A stretch of 64,000 nucleotides of DNA from Conoideocrella luteorostrata (taxonomy: Eukaryota > Ascomycota > Sordariomycetes > Hypocreales > Clavicipitaceae). Position numbers and translations under genes: made by a program. Position 1 is the stretch's first letter, and each line of letters starts with the position of its first letter. The DNA lies in contig JASWJB010000074.1 of assembly GCA_032433595.1 (NCBI GenBank), forward strand, positions 1 to 64,000. Reading direction: 5' to 3'. Below, one piece after another: positions 10,942 to 24,272 of this stretch. The notes beneath the pieces were generated by a model. That model worked only from the letters and a program-made list of their open reading frames with translations. It searched no databases and had not been told where the DNA came from.

Positions 10942-13900
10942 CGAAAGCTCCCAACCACAAATTCCTAGCAGCAGTAAGTAGTCCGTACAGCCAGCCAGCT
11001 TAAAATAAACCAGTGCCTAAGTTTTCGCGGTGGGGTTCGACGGGCTATAAGCCCAGCGCTCTCAAAATCGTCCTCCAAAAATGGACGCACATTTGCTGTG
11101 AACCTGCACTTTTGTTGTAGGTTTACGCTGGATGCGTTAATGTAGCTGATAGCGGCTCAATACACCACTCTAACTTTGGAACAAGAAACTGAGCACTGAA
11201 ACAATGGTTCAGTGCAAGCTTGACTATTACTGCCTACAACGCACAATCCGGCCAAACCCATCATCGTCACCGTCGACATACGCCTCGTCCTTTCTAGATC
11301 TCTGTACCATATTCGTTACCGCATTCTACCTTCATGGACAAACTCTATGACCCTGACGGCGTGCCAGCATGTCATTGCGTATCACTCCCTGTCTCTCTCT
11401 TGTAATTATTTCACTCCATATCCAAGGTACCTATGTGCATCCTCTACCCAGAAAACTTGCTCACCACTAGCGGAAGTGATTCATGGGGGCTGAGACCTGT
11501 ACGGAATCTCATCAAGGATGAGCTTGCACGTCTGCGCATCTTGACTGTCCGCCTGAAGCATTGCGAATGCATCTCCTGGAGGGCATTCAAATCCTTGAGA
11601 AATAGACTTGGACCAGAATCCCATTGTCTGTTTCCTGTCATCCCCATTATCAACTCCATGAGATCCATGGTTCTGCTCTTCAGAATCGAGCCATGCAGAA
11701 TGCGGCTATCATACGGAAATGACAGGATACGATTTGCCGACTAGCTGCGCATAGTCTCTTGGACCCCTTGCATCTCGACTTAGTCTGTGATACTCACGAT
11801 ATGGAGACTGCGTACGACATTGCCGATGTATGCTACCGCCGATGAAACGGTCTGATACTCTGCTAAGCTGGAAAAGGATATGCTGGGCTCTAGGTATGAC
11901 TCCCATGCTAGAGAGAAATGGGGTCCAACTTCCTGAATTACGTGGGGGACCTATTCTGTACCGTCTTTTACTTGTCTGTGCGGACTTTTCCGCTTTCGCA
12001 ATAGGGCTTGCAGTAATTCTGACCGCTTTCCCCGTCATTCTGACGATGCGGGATTGTCCTGCAAGGTTAAGATGGCATTAATAACTTTACCTTGGTGCGT
12101 GTTTTAGCGTGTCAATAGATCACTATTCCCATTATGTCTCAGGACATCGTGACACATGCTTGTCCACCACGCGTTGTTGGTGACTACCGGAGTTTTTCAA
12201 CGATCAGCAGATCAGCCTTTCAGATATGCAGCCATACACATGCCAATACTATTTGTTCACCGGTAAAATAGATACTAAAATATTAATCTAAGCCAAATTG
12301 TAGCTCTGTAGCTTGCCCATCTACCTATAACTAGCGTGCGCAGGAGTATTGCATATTTTCTATCTGTTAGCTCTTTGTATTTCAACAGTGCACTTTGGGA
12401 CCGGCAGTGCGGCATATTCTAAGATATTCAGTCAGGTTTTCCCTATAATTCTGTTTAAGGTGAAGCTAAAACTCCCTAACTATCGCAAGGCAAATACGCT
12501 TTTGACGTGACGTGCTGGGTTCGTCTAGTGGGATGCTAGATTCTGCTCATAGGTTACATGTAAAAGGAGTGTGGAAAGGGGAAGTGCTAACGACTGGACA
12601 AGACAGATTAGCCTATCATTCATCGTTGCTAAATTTCCTTCATGATGATTTTTACATTGAACCTGCTAAAGTCCATTGTCAGTTTCACCTACATCTGACC
12701 TATTACGACACTCGCGTTGTCTGTCTTGAAGGTCACTGTAATGAGCATATGGTAAGAATATATCATTGTTTCTAGAAGTAGGCTCTTAGCTCAAGGGAGG
12801 TTAAGAAAAATAGCTCCGGCTGCTCATAATCAGTGCATGGAAGAGCTTCAATAGACTCGATAAAGAACAAGTGCTCACTTGTGCTTGCATATATCGGTAT
12901 ACGCCGCCAATTTATATGCTGCAATAGTTATACTATCGTCGAAACAGTTGTGCATGAAGGGTGTTTAGTGGCCACAAAATTTCCTACTTATTTATTTGTC
13001 TTGATTTGGATGTTGAACTAGCTCCTCCGGGCAAGGCAGTTCAGTCAGCGGCGATGCCCCAAAAAGGAATGAATGATTCAGCTAATTATGCATGTTGCAT
13101 GGTTGCTCTGTTGCCAAACTAGTAGCGACGTGCTTGAGAGCTAAAGTCTGAAGAACGTTTGTCACGTTGCAGTGACTAATGCATTTACTTTCTACCAATA
13201 ACTAATTTTTCACACATATCACTCCTTAGCGAGATCCAATTTTTCAAGCTATCAACACATCAACACTCTAACACAGATAGCTGTCGTTGGTTTGAAGAGT
13301 GTATAGAAATCGCCCGGGGTCCTATGCTAGCCTGGTGTCGTAACATGTCCAAGCGACGCTAGTTTCTGTCTATGTGTCTACGTGGAGTACTGATCGACGT
13401 CGGCAGCATTACGCCCAGGTCTGGCTCGCAAGTGTGGCTCCCACACACGGTCTCCTAAACTTCGTTGCTTACTTTTGTACGGAGTATATATAGTACGTTT
13501 GGCATTGCCCTTATTAACAATACCGTTGTTTTGGAACACGAAAAATTGGTGCGCCGATATGAGGGTAACCCTAAAACAGGTACACAACTGAGGAACCAGC
13601 CTTCTTTCCTCTCATCCGTCTACAAGACGAAAATTAGATAGGCAAGCGGTAATACTCAGCAACGGCGTACAGAGAATTGTTCTCTTGCCTGCCGCCGCCT
13701 GGACTTCGCCACAACGGAGTGCGCGTGCGTGACACCGGCATGGACGGGTACCGAGCTCAAGCGTGGTTGCGTGTCCCATGTTGGTCCATAGATGACTACT
13801 CCGCACAGTTGCTGGTCAAAAGGATTCAACAACGTCTCCACACTAGCCTAGTTACATAGCTGTGTCTTCACAACCTTTTGAAATGATTAGCATACCTTCG

Positions 13901-14331
13901 GGCCAATACTGACAGTGCCTTCTCCCGCCCCCCCGTAGCCGGATAATGCCGAGAGGGAATAGAGTTCACGCCAACGACGCTCTGATCCCCGACGTTGATC
14001 ATGGCGACAATGCGTAGGATTCAAGTCAACCAATCACGGAATTACCCAGTCCCCTTACCGCCAACTGTACACTGAGATGCTAAATAAGACTTGGCATGTT
14101 AAAGCCGTTGTCAGATTGGTCAGCGAGTCGGCATCTCAGGCGCCTTTTCAAGGGTACCCAAGCTCGCAAGAGCTCGACGGCGGACGACGGGCAATCGTTC
14201 CTTTGCAAGAGTAATGATATTCTTCCGATATAAAATGCCGTCATTAAATTTCATTTAACGTTAATTAGTTATGTGCTGTGATCTATTATTACAATGCTGT
14301 GAGATAGCGTGTAAACATATACAAAGCAGCA

Positions 14332-15562
14332 CTAGTGTTGGCTGCCACACAGCGACTCGCGATCACCAAGACGTATCCAATCTTCTCCAGAAGTTGAAGT
14401 CCAAGTCCTCGAACTCAAATGAGCCTCAGCGGGATGCGCAATTGTCTCATGCTCATTCTTTTTGCCCCGCGCGCTGAGCGGCAGACTAGCACTGATCCCT
14501 CGAGAGTCACTAAAGGATGACGTAGTGGTGCCGAATATGCGAGGCGCATATTGTACCAGCATCAGTCGGATTGATGGAAGACAGAGACCAATCATACCAA
14601 CACTGACTTCGATGGTCGACCACAACACAATTTCGCTTTGGTCCCAGGTAGGATTTAGCGACTTGGAAAAGTTCACTATAGATCGTAGTCGAATAACGGA
14701 CACAATGGTAACGCTGGAGAGAGACGACACGTTAACAGGCATTCAAAGCACAAAGTTATACGAATAGCCACTAGCGCTGGACTTACAATAAGCCCGTGAG
14801 AAACATGACAATGACTCCTAACTTCTTCTTCCAGTGCAGTTTAAGTCGTTGTACCTGAATAACCGGAATGGCAATAAGCCAGAAATCCGCGATGATGCTT
14901 ATAGCGGCGTTTGACCATGCGAGTGCATTTTCGTCGATGCAAGTGCCGGTAGCATCTTTCTCAAAGTGCTGCCTCCAGTTGTAACTCACAGGTGTACACT
15001 GGAATGCCGCAACTAGAACAAACGCCAGCCCGCTGGAAGCAATGAAAGCCATGGTAGCCCACAAGAGGCGGCGAATAACCGGCGCCGGGAATATAGACAA
15101 GTAGAAGAGTCCCCATGTCAACTTCATCATTGTGATTTCCAAGAAGTACATAATTTGGATGGCATAGAAGTAAATGGCGAATCTTTCGACTTCTGGCGGT
15201 GAGAGCGTCCAGATATCCCGGCCGAGGCCATTGGCAACCAGCCCTTTGACGTTGACTATTGTGGCGGAAAGGCGCAGAAATATTGTGGCAAAGACGGCCC
15301 AATCGGCAGGACTTAAAGATCGTCTGGGACTGAAGAATCTGTTGATGATGAGGCGAAGTATCATCACCGCGCTCGAGACACATCCAAGAGTTATTATCTC
15401 TCTGGTCAGCTTCGGAGCTTGGTTTCGAACGGGTGCATCGTGAATCATGTCGGCAGACGTGGTAGCCGAATATACCCACGATGATGGGTTGTTCTCAGCG
15501 GATGCAACTCCTGTGAGCATCATGAGAAATACATGTGGCCACCTCACAAGACCTGCCGGCAT
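14332..15562 (-). CDS. PTH11-like seven-transmembrane receptor (fungal rhodopsin-like domain)
   Basis: Exons are complement 15562-14787 and 14713-14332, about 385 residues. The intron (GTAAGT...CTCCAG) rejoins the frame as MFLTGLF-VTIVSVIRL, typical of the seventh helix region. I chose the ATG at 15562 because it opens a signal-peptide-like segment (VFLMMLTGVASA); the frame is open further upstream but without ATG. Several hydrophobic helices follow, with family hallmarks: an FQCTPVSYNWRQ segment after helix 5, a Cys-containing lumenal loop (TGTCIDENAL) and ADFWLIAIPVIQVQRLKLHWKKKLGV. After the membrane domain comes a Ser-rich cytoplasmic tail. These proteins are thought to sense surface or nutrient cues; some, such as Magnaporthe Pth11 itself, carry an extra CFEM domain, which is absent here. 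Ligand and partner are unknown. It is isolated in a gene-poor block. Confidence 0.85.
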
Positions 15563-15602
15563 GTTGAGCAATCTGAAAGAAGAACTGTCGCTTCCTCTCA
15601 AA

Positions 15603-17829
15603 TGAGTTTACGGTGCATGAACCGGTTCCGACTCACCCATCGATGCAGATGAGATGTCTGTAAGACTGACTGCAGGATAGCCACCGAAAGTGCTCATCGA
15701 AAGAAGCCAGTTCAAAGGCTTTTGAAGTTGCCGCAATAGGGGCCAGCCCGTCCGAGGCTTATGCACTCACCCTCTGTGCCATTTCCAGGAACTAAGTATC
15801 GCAACGTACACTCTGCGTTGCTTTTGTCTTGCTTAGGTGGAGGTGTCCTAAAGTTCAGCGCCCTCACACCAGGAGCGTTATTCCCACTACTTAGTGTAAA
15901 CACTTCTGCAGGGGCTTCCCTGGTACCGACACATGTGTCCGTGACTTTATTATTTTGGCAATCCATGTACAGCTACCATCGCAAGATAGTCGCACTGGCT
16001 TGAGCGAGGCGGCATACATCTACCAGCCAAGTTCGCTAGTCAGCCCGCTAGGTATTAGAACAGCACCTGGACCCTACACTTGGATCAAGGTGTGTTAGCG
16101 AATGGCCAACGGCTGGACAAGAGGCTCTTGCTCAGACCTAATGGAAGTAGTTGCTCCGTAGTCCAGATCGAACTAGTCCCCCAGCCAATGGCGCTACAAC
16201 TCATGGTTTGCCGCAGTGGGAATTAAAGTTTTGATGGTCTGCGTTTCGTCTCTGTCCAACATCCGTTGTGGCAGTAGCAGCTAGCTCAATGCCTCAGGGG
16301 TAATTTGATGCCAGCTCAAGATTTCTGATGGTTTCCTTGATCCCGTATTTCCTCTGCATCCCGTATTTCCGCCTACACGTGTAATAGGTCTAGGTTGGCA
16401 CGCACCCTATTATCAGCCTCTTCGTAGGTTGTGATGATTGAAGTTTCTCTCATTCAAACAGCCGCACGAGGTGCTTTATTTTCATCTAAATCGATTCATC
16501 AAAATCTGTAAGCTTATTGCGCAAAAGCACTAAAAGTAAATTCCTCGCTCCGATATTTTTTGTGAGGATTCAGGGTCCATATCGCAACTGCACGGACACG
16601 ACAACCACGGGGTACAAGGGTCTGGCTTTACTATACATTTACGGAACTATTCTTTAGTCTTGTCAGGTTGCTAGATCCTTTACCTGCCTTTAGTCCATCG
16701 CAAAGTGATCGGTTAGTTTGGTAACATATGTAACGTCGGGTCTGTGCTGCTGCTCCGTGCTGGCCGCGAAACGGGCCGCTAGAGGGGAGAAGGTTGAAGC
16801 TATAAGTGGCTGTTGCTTTTGCCGATTGACATACGGGGTCAACCGAGGTCCCCTTAATTAATGAACTTGCCAATCGGCATCCATAACTTTGTCCGTCTCT
16901 TGCCAAGTGAGCTGAATGTCCCCCCAACGGGACTGCCTCCCATTTCCCATACAGTTAAGAGCAGACGCCAGAGCTACCTTCAAAGGTACCATGTTCTCGT
17001 GTCAGTGGCCAATGGGCTCCTTCTGAGAAGGTATGATCCGAATTTGTTGGCCGTTGCGAATTACCAGATCCGGCACCAAATCGCTTCACAGATCATTTCC
17101 ACCGTGATAAAACAGGAACTGCCCCTGACTGAGCACCAAAGTGCTTCATAGACAAGGACCCCCATCATTGACAGTAGTAAAACAGTAGCCGAAGACCTTA
17201 TCACATTATCCATAATAATATACCCTGAAATTGTCTACTGTACATTCTAAAAAGCAGGTCTTGGCACCTGATGCAGCGAGTTGGTCGTATTCATGCAGGC
17301 GGCGGGTCTGAGAGGAGGCTGTCTAGGTAACTACTCTGCCAAGGCCTCGCAATTTACCCATGTGCAGTAGAGTACTCCGTACTCCGTGTAGGTATAGCAC
17401 TACTACGGTCGCTCGGGAATTTGGATCCAACTGGCGGAACGGGTGTCAGTATTAACGTGTATTGTCCGGCGGGTTTAAGTAATAGCAGAGTTACCTTTCA
17501 TGACAACTTAATTCGTACGAAACAGGTTGCGAATTCCATTTGGGCATGTGTCCAATCCATACGTGATCCAGCTGGTGGGTTCTAGCTCCGTTATAGTGAT
17601 CCCGGGCCACTGGGCCTGCGCTGCTTTCCCACTGGAGGACCCTCCGGGTCTGAACCGTTCTCCAGTTTGGAACTGAACCAGTTCACCACCCGCACGGGAG
17701 CTGTGTAACACCCGCACTCATCCGGCCACGGGTCAATGCGCGCTCCAGGTGGCGGGACGTACTAATTTCAGCGTACTGACTAGCCAGAGCTGATCCAGAC
17801 CAGCACGAAACTGCGCCAACTGCAAATTT
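15603..17829. other. Intergenic region, no gene recognised
   Basis: Short overlapping frames only. The first few hundred bases are the probable promoter of the minus-strand receptor. A TACTCCGTACTCCGTG tandem sits at 17373-17388. The sequence up to 17830 shows no recognisable N-terminal part of the 2OG oxygenase that follows, so that part appears deleted rather than separated by an intron. Confidence 0.5.
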
Positions 17830-18282
17830 TTGACATCAAACAGCGCACTTTGGACAGCATACAACAACGTGTGTCTCATCCTCCCCCCGGCCGCAACAGA
17901 CTTTGCCGTTTCGAAAGGTGCATATACCGACTGGCAGCTCTTCACGATACTGTGGCAGTATGTGAACGGCGGCCTAGAGATACTGAGTCGGGAAGGCCAG
18001 TGGATTACGGCGCTTCCGATTAAGGGCACTTTCGTCGTCAATGTTGCTGATTCTCTACAGCGCAAAACGAGCAACAAGTATATAAGTGCTATACATCGTG
18101 CGAGGAACAATGAGCGGACGAGAGCGAGTGAGCAATGCTTCCTCTGGGGATCCAGGCTAAGCGAGAGCTGTGCCGTACTAGAAAGCTGTCTGGACGAGGA
18201 AGAAGAGAAAAGGTATGACAAGATTAACTGCGCGGAGTGGGTTGGCTCGAAGACCAGCTACATCGAGATACAGCAGGATTGA
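17830..18282 (+). pseudogene. 2OG-Fe(II) oxygenase remnant (isopenicillin N synthase-like), C-terminal half
   Basis: The open frame matches the C-terminal half of fungal isopenicillin-N-synthase-like 2-oxoglutarate/Fe(II) oxygenases. The landmarks are SKGAYTDWQLFTILWQ, GGLEILSREGQWI, the strand TFVVNVADSLQRKTSNKY, SAIHRARN carrying the distal metal His, and a later Arg-x-Ser-like RAS for 2-oxoglutarate. The C-terminal CLDEEEEKRYDKI segment also fits. In the His-x-Asp metal motif the His is Tyr (codon TAT, 17923-17925), one C-to-T change from CAT, which should abolish iron binding. About 150-180 N-terminal residues normally present are absent and could not be found upstream. Intact members typically act in secondary metabolism. 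The frame itself is open, so it may still be transcribed, but as a canonical enzyme it is dead. Confidence 0.75.
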
Positions 18283-18556
18283 TGCAGTGGCTGGCTGGTA
18301 ACCGCAAGTCGGGGTCTTTTAGTGTGAATTTTCGTCTCGAACATCCTGCAATACGATTTCTGCCCTCTATGAAATATGACTTTGTGTGAGACGTTGACTA
18401 TTATCGCCTATAAAAATAGCGACGGAGCTTCAATCAGTGAAGCGAAAAACCAGCGCATGAGCGTCAGTTCGGAACAGCATTCCAAGAGTATCCCTTCAGC
18501 CTCAGGCGCGTTGAACTGATTCCTATTGAGATATAACGCACACTATAATGAGCGAT

Positions 18557-19192
18557 TCATTGCCAGCAGCACGTATCAAACATGTCCCCATGGCCGGCCA
18601 ATTGGCTCAGACAGGCGCCAGCACTGTAAATATTCGGTCCGACGATGATGCCATCCTCGACTGCCTTGCTGATTTCACATCCATACCCAGCGAGATCTCG
18701 CATGGAGGTGTAGCCTCTCTGGATGGCATCCCAGCATCCCCTCGCCAGACGGGCGCCAGCCGATGCCGGATGGTCCGCAAGAAACAACAGTCCCGTTGAG
18801 CCTTCCTCCTCGGCTCTGTCGCCGTTCGAACCAGCAAAATGAACATGACAGTCCCAAAGGCCCGGCATCAGATACGGCACATCGTGGGCTTTGTGGGGCT
18901 GCTCCGTGTATTTCTTGGGCATTTCGGCTCGTCGACCAACCCACTCGATGGTTCTGCTCTTCACAACCAGAGCGCCATCTTCAATCGGGTCGCCCTCGCC
19001 CGGGATGAGCAGCTTGGACGTTACTATGGTATAGAACACCTTTTTGGTAGCTGCTTCAGCATCAGACGCCTCATTGTGCGGCTTGCCCGTACGAATACTG
19101 ACTCCCAGGCCAGTCGAGTAGATACGGCCACTCAGCGGCTGCTCGTCAGCGACTTCAACATGCCGATAACGCGGAATGAGTCTCCTGGTCAT
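18557..19192 (-). pseudogene. Truncated amidohydrolase (imidazolonepropionase/prolidase-like)
   Basis: The 211-codon frame is the N-terminal half of a fungal metal-dependent amidohydrolase, usually near 450-490 residues. Seen in order: RIYSTGLGVSIRTGKPH, a beta-sandwich segment VTSKLLIPGEGDPIEDGALVV, the metal-binding PYLMPGLWDCHVHFAG, ARLARGCWDAIQRGYTSMRDLAG, and VGPNIYSAGACLSQLAGHGDMFD. The frame then runs into five unrelated residues and a stop. The rest of the barrel, with its metal ligands and catalytic Asp, is missing, and no acceptor that would restore it is evident downstream. The break lies about 275 bases from the end of the 2OG oxygenase remnant, tail to tail, suggesting one deletion or rearrangement removed the C-terminus. 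The frame stays open upstream of the chosen ATG, so the start is uncertain. Confidence 0.75.
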
Positions 19193-20696
19193 TTTGGCTT
19201 TGAGTGCCTTGCGGTTAGCAGCACTTAAGGATCTGTCTTGTTCAAAAATCAGGAGATGTAGAAAATGATTTCTGTCGCGGATTCAGCCGCGAGCTGGAAG
19301 ATGTCCCATGTTTGTCCCAGCCTCCAGAATTGTCAGCGCTTTCGCCGATTTGGAAGGAAGCTCAGAGCATTACTCGCCAGCGTGACAGCTTGCCAGCACA
19401 CCAACTTACATCTCTCAAGTATGTCAGGTAGAAGCCAAGCCACATACAACCCTTCGTGCCTGCAGCGAATAAGCAATTCGTTATTTATTTATTTATTTAT
19501 TTTTCACCGCGATTATAGAAGACACACCAAATAAATTATTTGCCATGACTCCTATCTAAAGAGAATAACGTATCCAGTCGCTTGGCTCTACCCAGCCCGC
19601 GGACCAGCGGGTACAACAACCGTGACACATCTCAGATGCCAACGACAACTTTTGCGTCTCCAAACTACCAGCACAACCACAGCCAGAAGTTGGTCGGACG
19701 TGTTCAACCTTGCAGCTATCTGTATACAAATTGAATCCCTTGCATTGTTCATAAAATCAAGCAAAAACAGTGAAAACTTTTTTATTCCCACCTGCAATAT
19801 TAAATTCAGAATGCCGCAGGTAGCCGCCCCGAGCTCAAGATTCTAGAAGCTACAAACACGGCACGGCACGATAATATTTCCTAATCCCAGCTACATCTCG
19901 CACCGTGATCCTGCAACGACTTTTTTTTTCTCGCATTGGCAGTGTCAATAGCCTGGTACGATCCGGCCGGCCCCCGGTACCTATGGCCTGCCACCGTCAA
20001 AAAGTCCACGCCACCAATTCAACTAAATCTGCTGCTCAACTGTCCCGTTCAGTCGGCGTCCGTTTCTGGATAACCTTGCATGGATGGGGCCAGTCCATAC
20101 AAGGATACAACCAGTCCCGACTTTGCACATGCAGCTGCATCGACAATAACCCATGGCTATAACACGCAGCTGTGAGGAAACCCAAGGAGGAGGGAGTGAA
20201 AAGTCTTCGGGTCGTCGATAAAGTTTGTTTAGAGGCACTTGTGCGTGACCTGATTCATCCATACACCGCTCGTCTGCATATGCATTGTCTTACATCCGTG
20301 ACGCCGAGAACTACCGCACATCGTGAAGGAAACCCGCATGGTCATTCGACCGCAGTGCTTTGATTGCGTAAAAGTTCGTTTAAATCTTATTTTTACGAAG
20401 GGCCAAGACAACGGAGCAACGGGCTAGAACAGTGGACGCTCGGTCGTGATGGATTTTCAGGTCTGGAATGTTAATCCTGCGAGGCTGAACGATCTCGTGC
20501 AAGGATAGTTAGCCGTTCCTCCCTTCGTTATAAGACAGCTCTTCTCCCGCACGAAATGTAGATGACATCCAACAAATTTCCGGCGATTCCCACTTCCATC
20601 AATCAGACCAATCTTCTCTTTCAAAAAAAAAAAAAAATTTACGCAGGCAGACACAACAGCCTGAGTCTTTGTGCATACAACAACAGCAGCAGCAAC
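19193..20696. other. Intergenic region with TTAT microsatellite
   Basis: No gene recognised. A TTAT/ATTT microsatellite lies at about 19481-19502. The last 150 bases include an A-run at 20624-20637 and a CAACAGCAGCAGCAAC leader immediately before the ATG of the small secreted protein. Confidence 0.5.
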
Positions 20697-21128
20697 ATGC
20701 TATACAATATCGTCGCCCTCGCCGCCCTCGGCCTCACAGCCGTTACCTCCGCCCAACAGCCAGGCAGCCCAAAGAATGCTGCTCCTTGTCCCTATGATCA
20801 GCGTTTTGTCCCCAACTACCCAGACTGCAAAGACATCAACCGCTGCCCGGGAAGCTGCCATTTCAAGAACAAGTACACATCTTGCGGTGGAAGGCGTGCT
20901 CAGCCCGTCACTTGCGAAGCCAACATGGAGTGCCGTGATGACCCTCGCGCTCCTGAGAGCTGTGGCTTGGCTTGTGATATCCCTGGCATTTGCATGCCCA
21001 AGGAGCCTCATCAGTGTGGTGGGTTTGCTGGATTTTCTTGCCCCAAGGGCTTGTACTGCTATGATATGCCCAAGGATGGCTGCGATCCCAAGAATGGAGG
21101 GGCAGATTGTGTGGGATTGTGCTTGTAA
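20697..21128 (+). CDS. Small secreted cysteine-rich protein
   Basis: 143 residues without an intron. The start is the ATG at 20697, which opens a signal peptide (MLYNIVALAALGLTAVTSA); the frame is open upstream, but only from this ATG is a secretion signal N-terminal. The mature protein has many cysteines. Its C-terminal third, HQCGGFAGFSCPKG followed by a Cys-Asp-Pro-Lys-Asn-Gly-Gly-Ala-Asp-Cys block, is a module recurring in ascomycete secreted proteins, probably a disulfide-stapled fold. The first half (CKDINRCPGSCHFKN...CGGRRAQPVTC) resembles the same architecture. No enzyme motif is seen. It is likely an extracellular effector, inhibitor or structural protein; the exact role is unknown. 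It has no co-oriented neighbour within 3 kb. Confidence 0.85.
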   Translation: MLYNIVALAALGLTAVTSAQQPGSPKNAAPCPYDQRFVPNYPDCKDINRCPGSCHFKNKYTSCGGRRAQPVTCEANMECRDDPRAPESCGLACDIPGICMPKEPHQCGGFAGFSCPKGLYCYDMPKDGCDPKNGGADCVGLCL

Positions 21129-21794
21129 GGGTTAGTCGTGTCTTGTTTCTAATTACGGTAACTATAGAGAAACGTTGATATTAATACTGGGGCTCACGTA
21201 CATATATCCGCGAGATCAGGTGCTCTGTTGTGTCCCCCTTCGCGTTCATTCTGTCGGTGAGAAGGTTTGAACCTGCTCGACTCATGCGCCGACCTACTCA
21301 ATTATTTCTCCTCTGTTGCAGCCATACTCATTGCATATTTTCATCCTATGTTGTCGACTCTTTGTATGTCTCCTCGCAGTCGGCGCAACACGCAAGATTC
21401 ACGCGTGTACCGCCCAGATTCTCAAGTCGCCGTCGTAAGATTTAGCATAGACTATAACGGAGGCAGTTGACATTAGCAGTTGCGAATCTCACGCTTCGGC
21501 TACATGTCGCACCTGTATCGTTAAACTACGATAAAAATACTCACACATAACGCTATTTTCTGATGCATGCGACGTACATCGCGTCTCAGGGCGGCCAAGC
21601 GACTTGTAAGACCCAACACGCACGTAGCCCTCCACATCCCAAATCCGCAGAACACCATGCCGTTAGATCTCAATAAGCTACAGCATACATGCTCAGCAGC
21701 AATCAATTGAACGTGCATCAGTCCCCACTGCCGCAATTGGCTCATCAATCGTGTATCTGCCACCGTCTATTGTTCTACCATCTAAACTCGCCGT
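21129..21794. other. Convergent intergenic spacer
   Basis: Lies between the plus-strand secreted protein and the minus-strand flavin oxidoreductase, so it holds two 3' ends. No gene recognised. Confidence 0.55.
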
Positions 21795-23286
<1,492 letters not shown>

Positions 23287-23343
23287 GGCTTTCGTAATTT
23301 GGGCTGCTGGGTGATGGAGCTGCCGAGATGTACAAACCAGAGA

Positions 23344-23383
23344 CGATGGCTGACGATGGCTGACGATGGCTGACGACGGCAGA
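23344..23383. repeat. 10-bp tandem repeat upstream of flavin oxidoreductase
   Basis: Three exact copies of CGATGGCTGA and a fourth diverged one, 58-97 bases upstream of the oxidoreductase ATG (minus strand), so within its leader or promoter. Any regulatory effect is inference. Confidence 0.8.
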
Positions 23384-24272
23384 GAAAGCAGCTGCTCTTT
23401 GTGCGAGCAGCCAGTGAGTGATCAACTACGAATAGACTGGGAGAGATGTCTGATAGCTTGAAACCACCTAGGAAATCACCAGCGTAGGTACCGCATTATT
23501 TGTATATGCAAAGACGCCCAGGAACAAGGGGCAGAGCGGCGTGCGCTACCAGCATGGTGTGCGCCTTGGCGGCGGCTCTTTGTGGAGACTCTACTCCGTA
23601 GATGATTGCACCATGGAACCTCGATCGACAACTCATGATGAGGCGTCCTCACTCTCATATCACCTGACAAGTACGGAGGAGGCAGGCAATATCATCAGAC
23701 CCCTTAGTTGAACAGTCGGGGCTGCAGAGTCAAACGGACAAACACTTGGCCTTCAGCAAAGTACACGCATTGAGCGCACTGGAAAGGGAATTTGTGACGT
23801 TGATTTATTTGATGAAAACTCCGACGGCCACAGAGCCTCGGCAAAAGAAGGTTGCTGCAGTACGATGGAGGACGGGGTGCCATGAAGACAGCCGATGGGG
23901 CGGAACTAGCCCGCACGGTTCCAAATCTCCGCTGCGTTTGCCCACCTTGCCACCCACATTCGCCGAGTTTCTAACTAAGTAACTAGCACGTCTCTGAATA
24001 CGGAGTTCCGGGGGATCGGGGATCGGGATCAAGAGAGCGTGCAAAGTGGGTCTGAGTATTAATAATTCAACAATATACGTTCTTACAAACCATTGTTGAT
24101 TGTTTCTTGAGTTCCTTTTTTTTTTTTATGTTTTTTTGTTCGGACATAAAAGGGTTTTGACTGTAGTCCTATTGGAAGTGTCTGCCTGTGAAAACGTTAC
24201 CCATATCCTGTCGAGACCACTCTAACACTCCTCCAGAAATCTTTCACACCATATCATATCACCACAACCACA
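23384..24272. other. Divergent promoter region
   Basis: Lies between two divergently transcribed oxidoreductases (OYE type on minus, DsbA type on plus). It contains TACTCCGTA at 23592-23600, a T-run near 24116-24137, and an ACAAAAC/CACAACCACA leader before the plus-strand ATG. No extra gene is supported. Confidence 0.5.

Larger units (their letters stand above)
9094..14331. other. Long gene-poor region
   Basis: About 5.2 kb without a supportable gene. Open frames of 60-116 codons occur on both strands with no recognisable motif and heavy overlap. Structural items seen: a perfect 9-bp inverted repeat at 10236-10259, a 7-bp-stem hairpin at 10893-10923 between two copies of TTCACTGCAATTT, a short CA repeat near 10828, the inverted copy of the 1620 repeat near 12520, and a TACGGAGTA motif at 13478-13486. 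The likeliest explanation is old transposon and repeat debris; no specific element could be named. Confidence 0.5.

Noticed and set aside
11433..12081. Overlapping frames of about 75-110 codons on both strands
   Set aside because: No family motif and stops in every frame nearby; not supportable as a gene.
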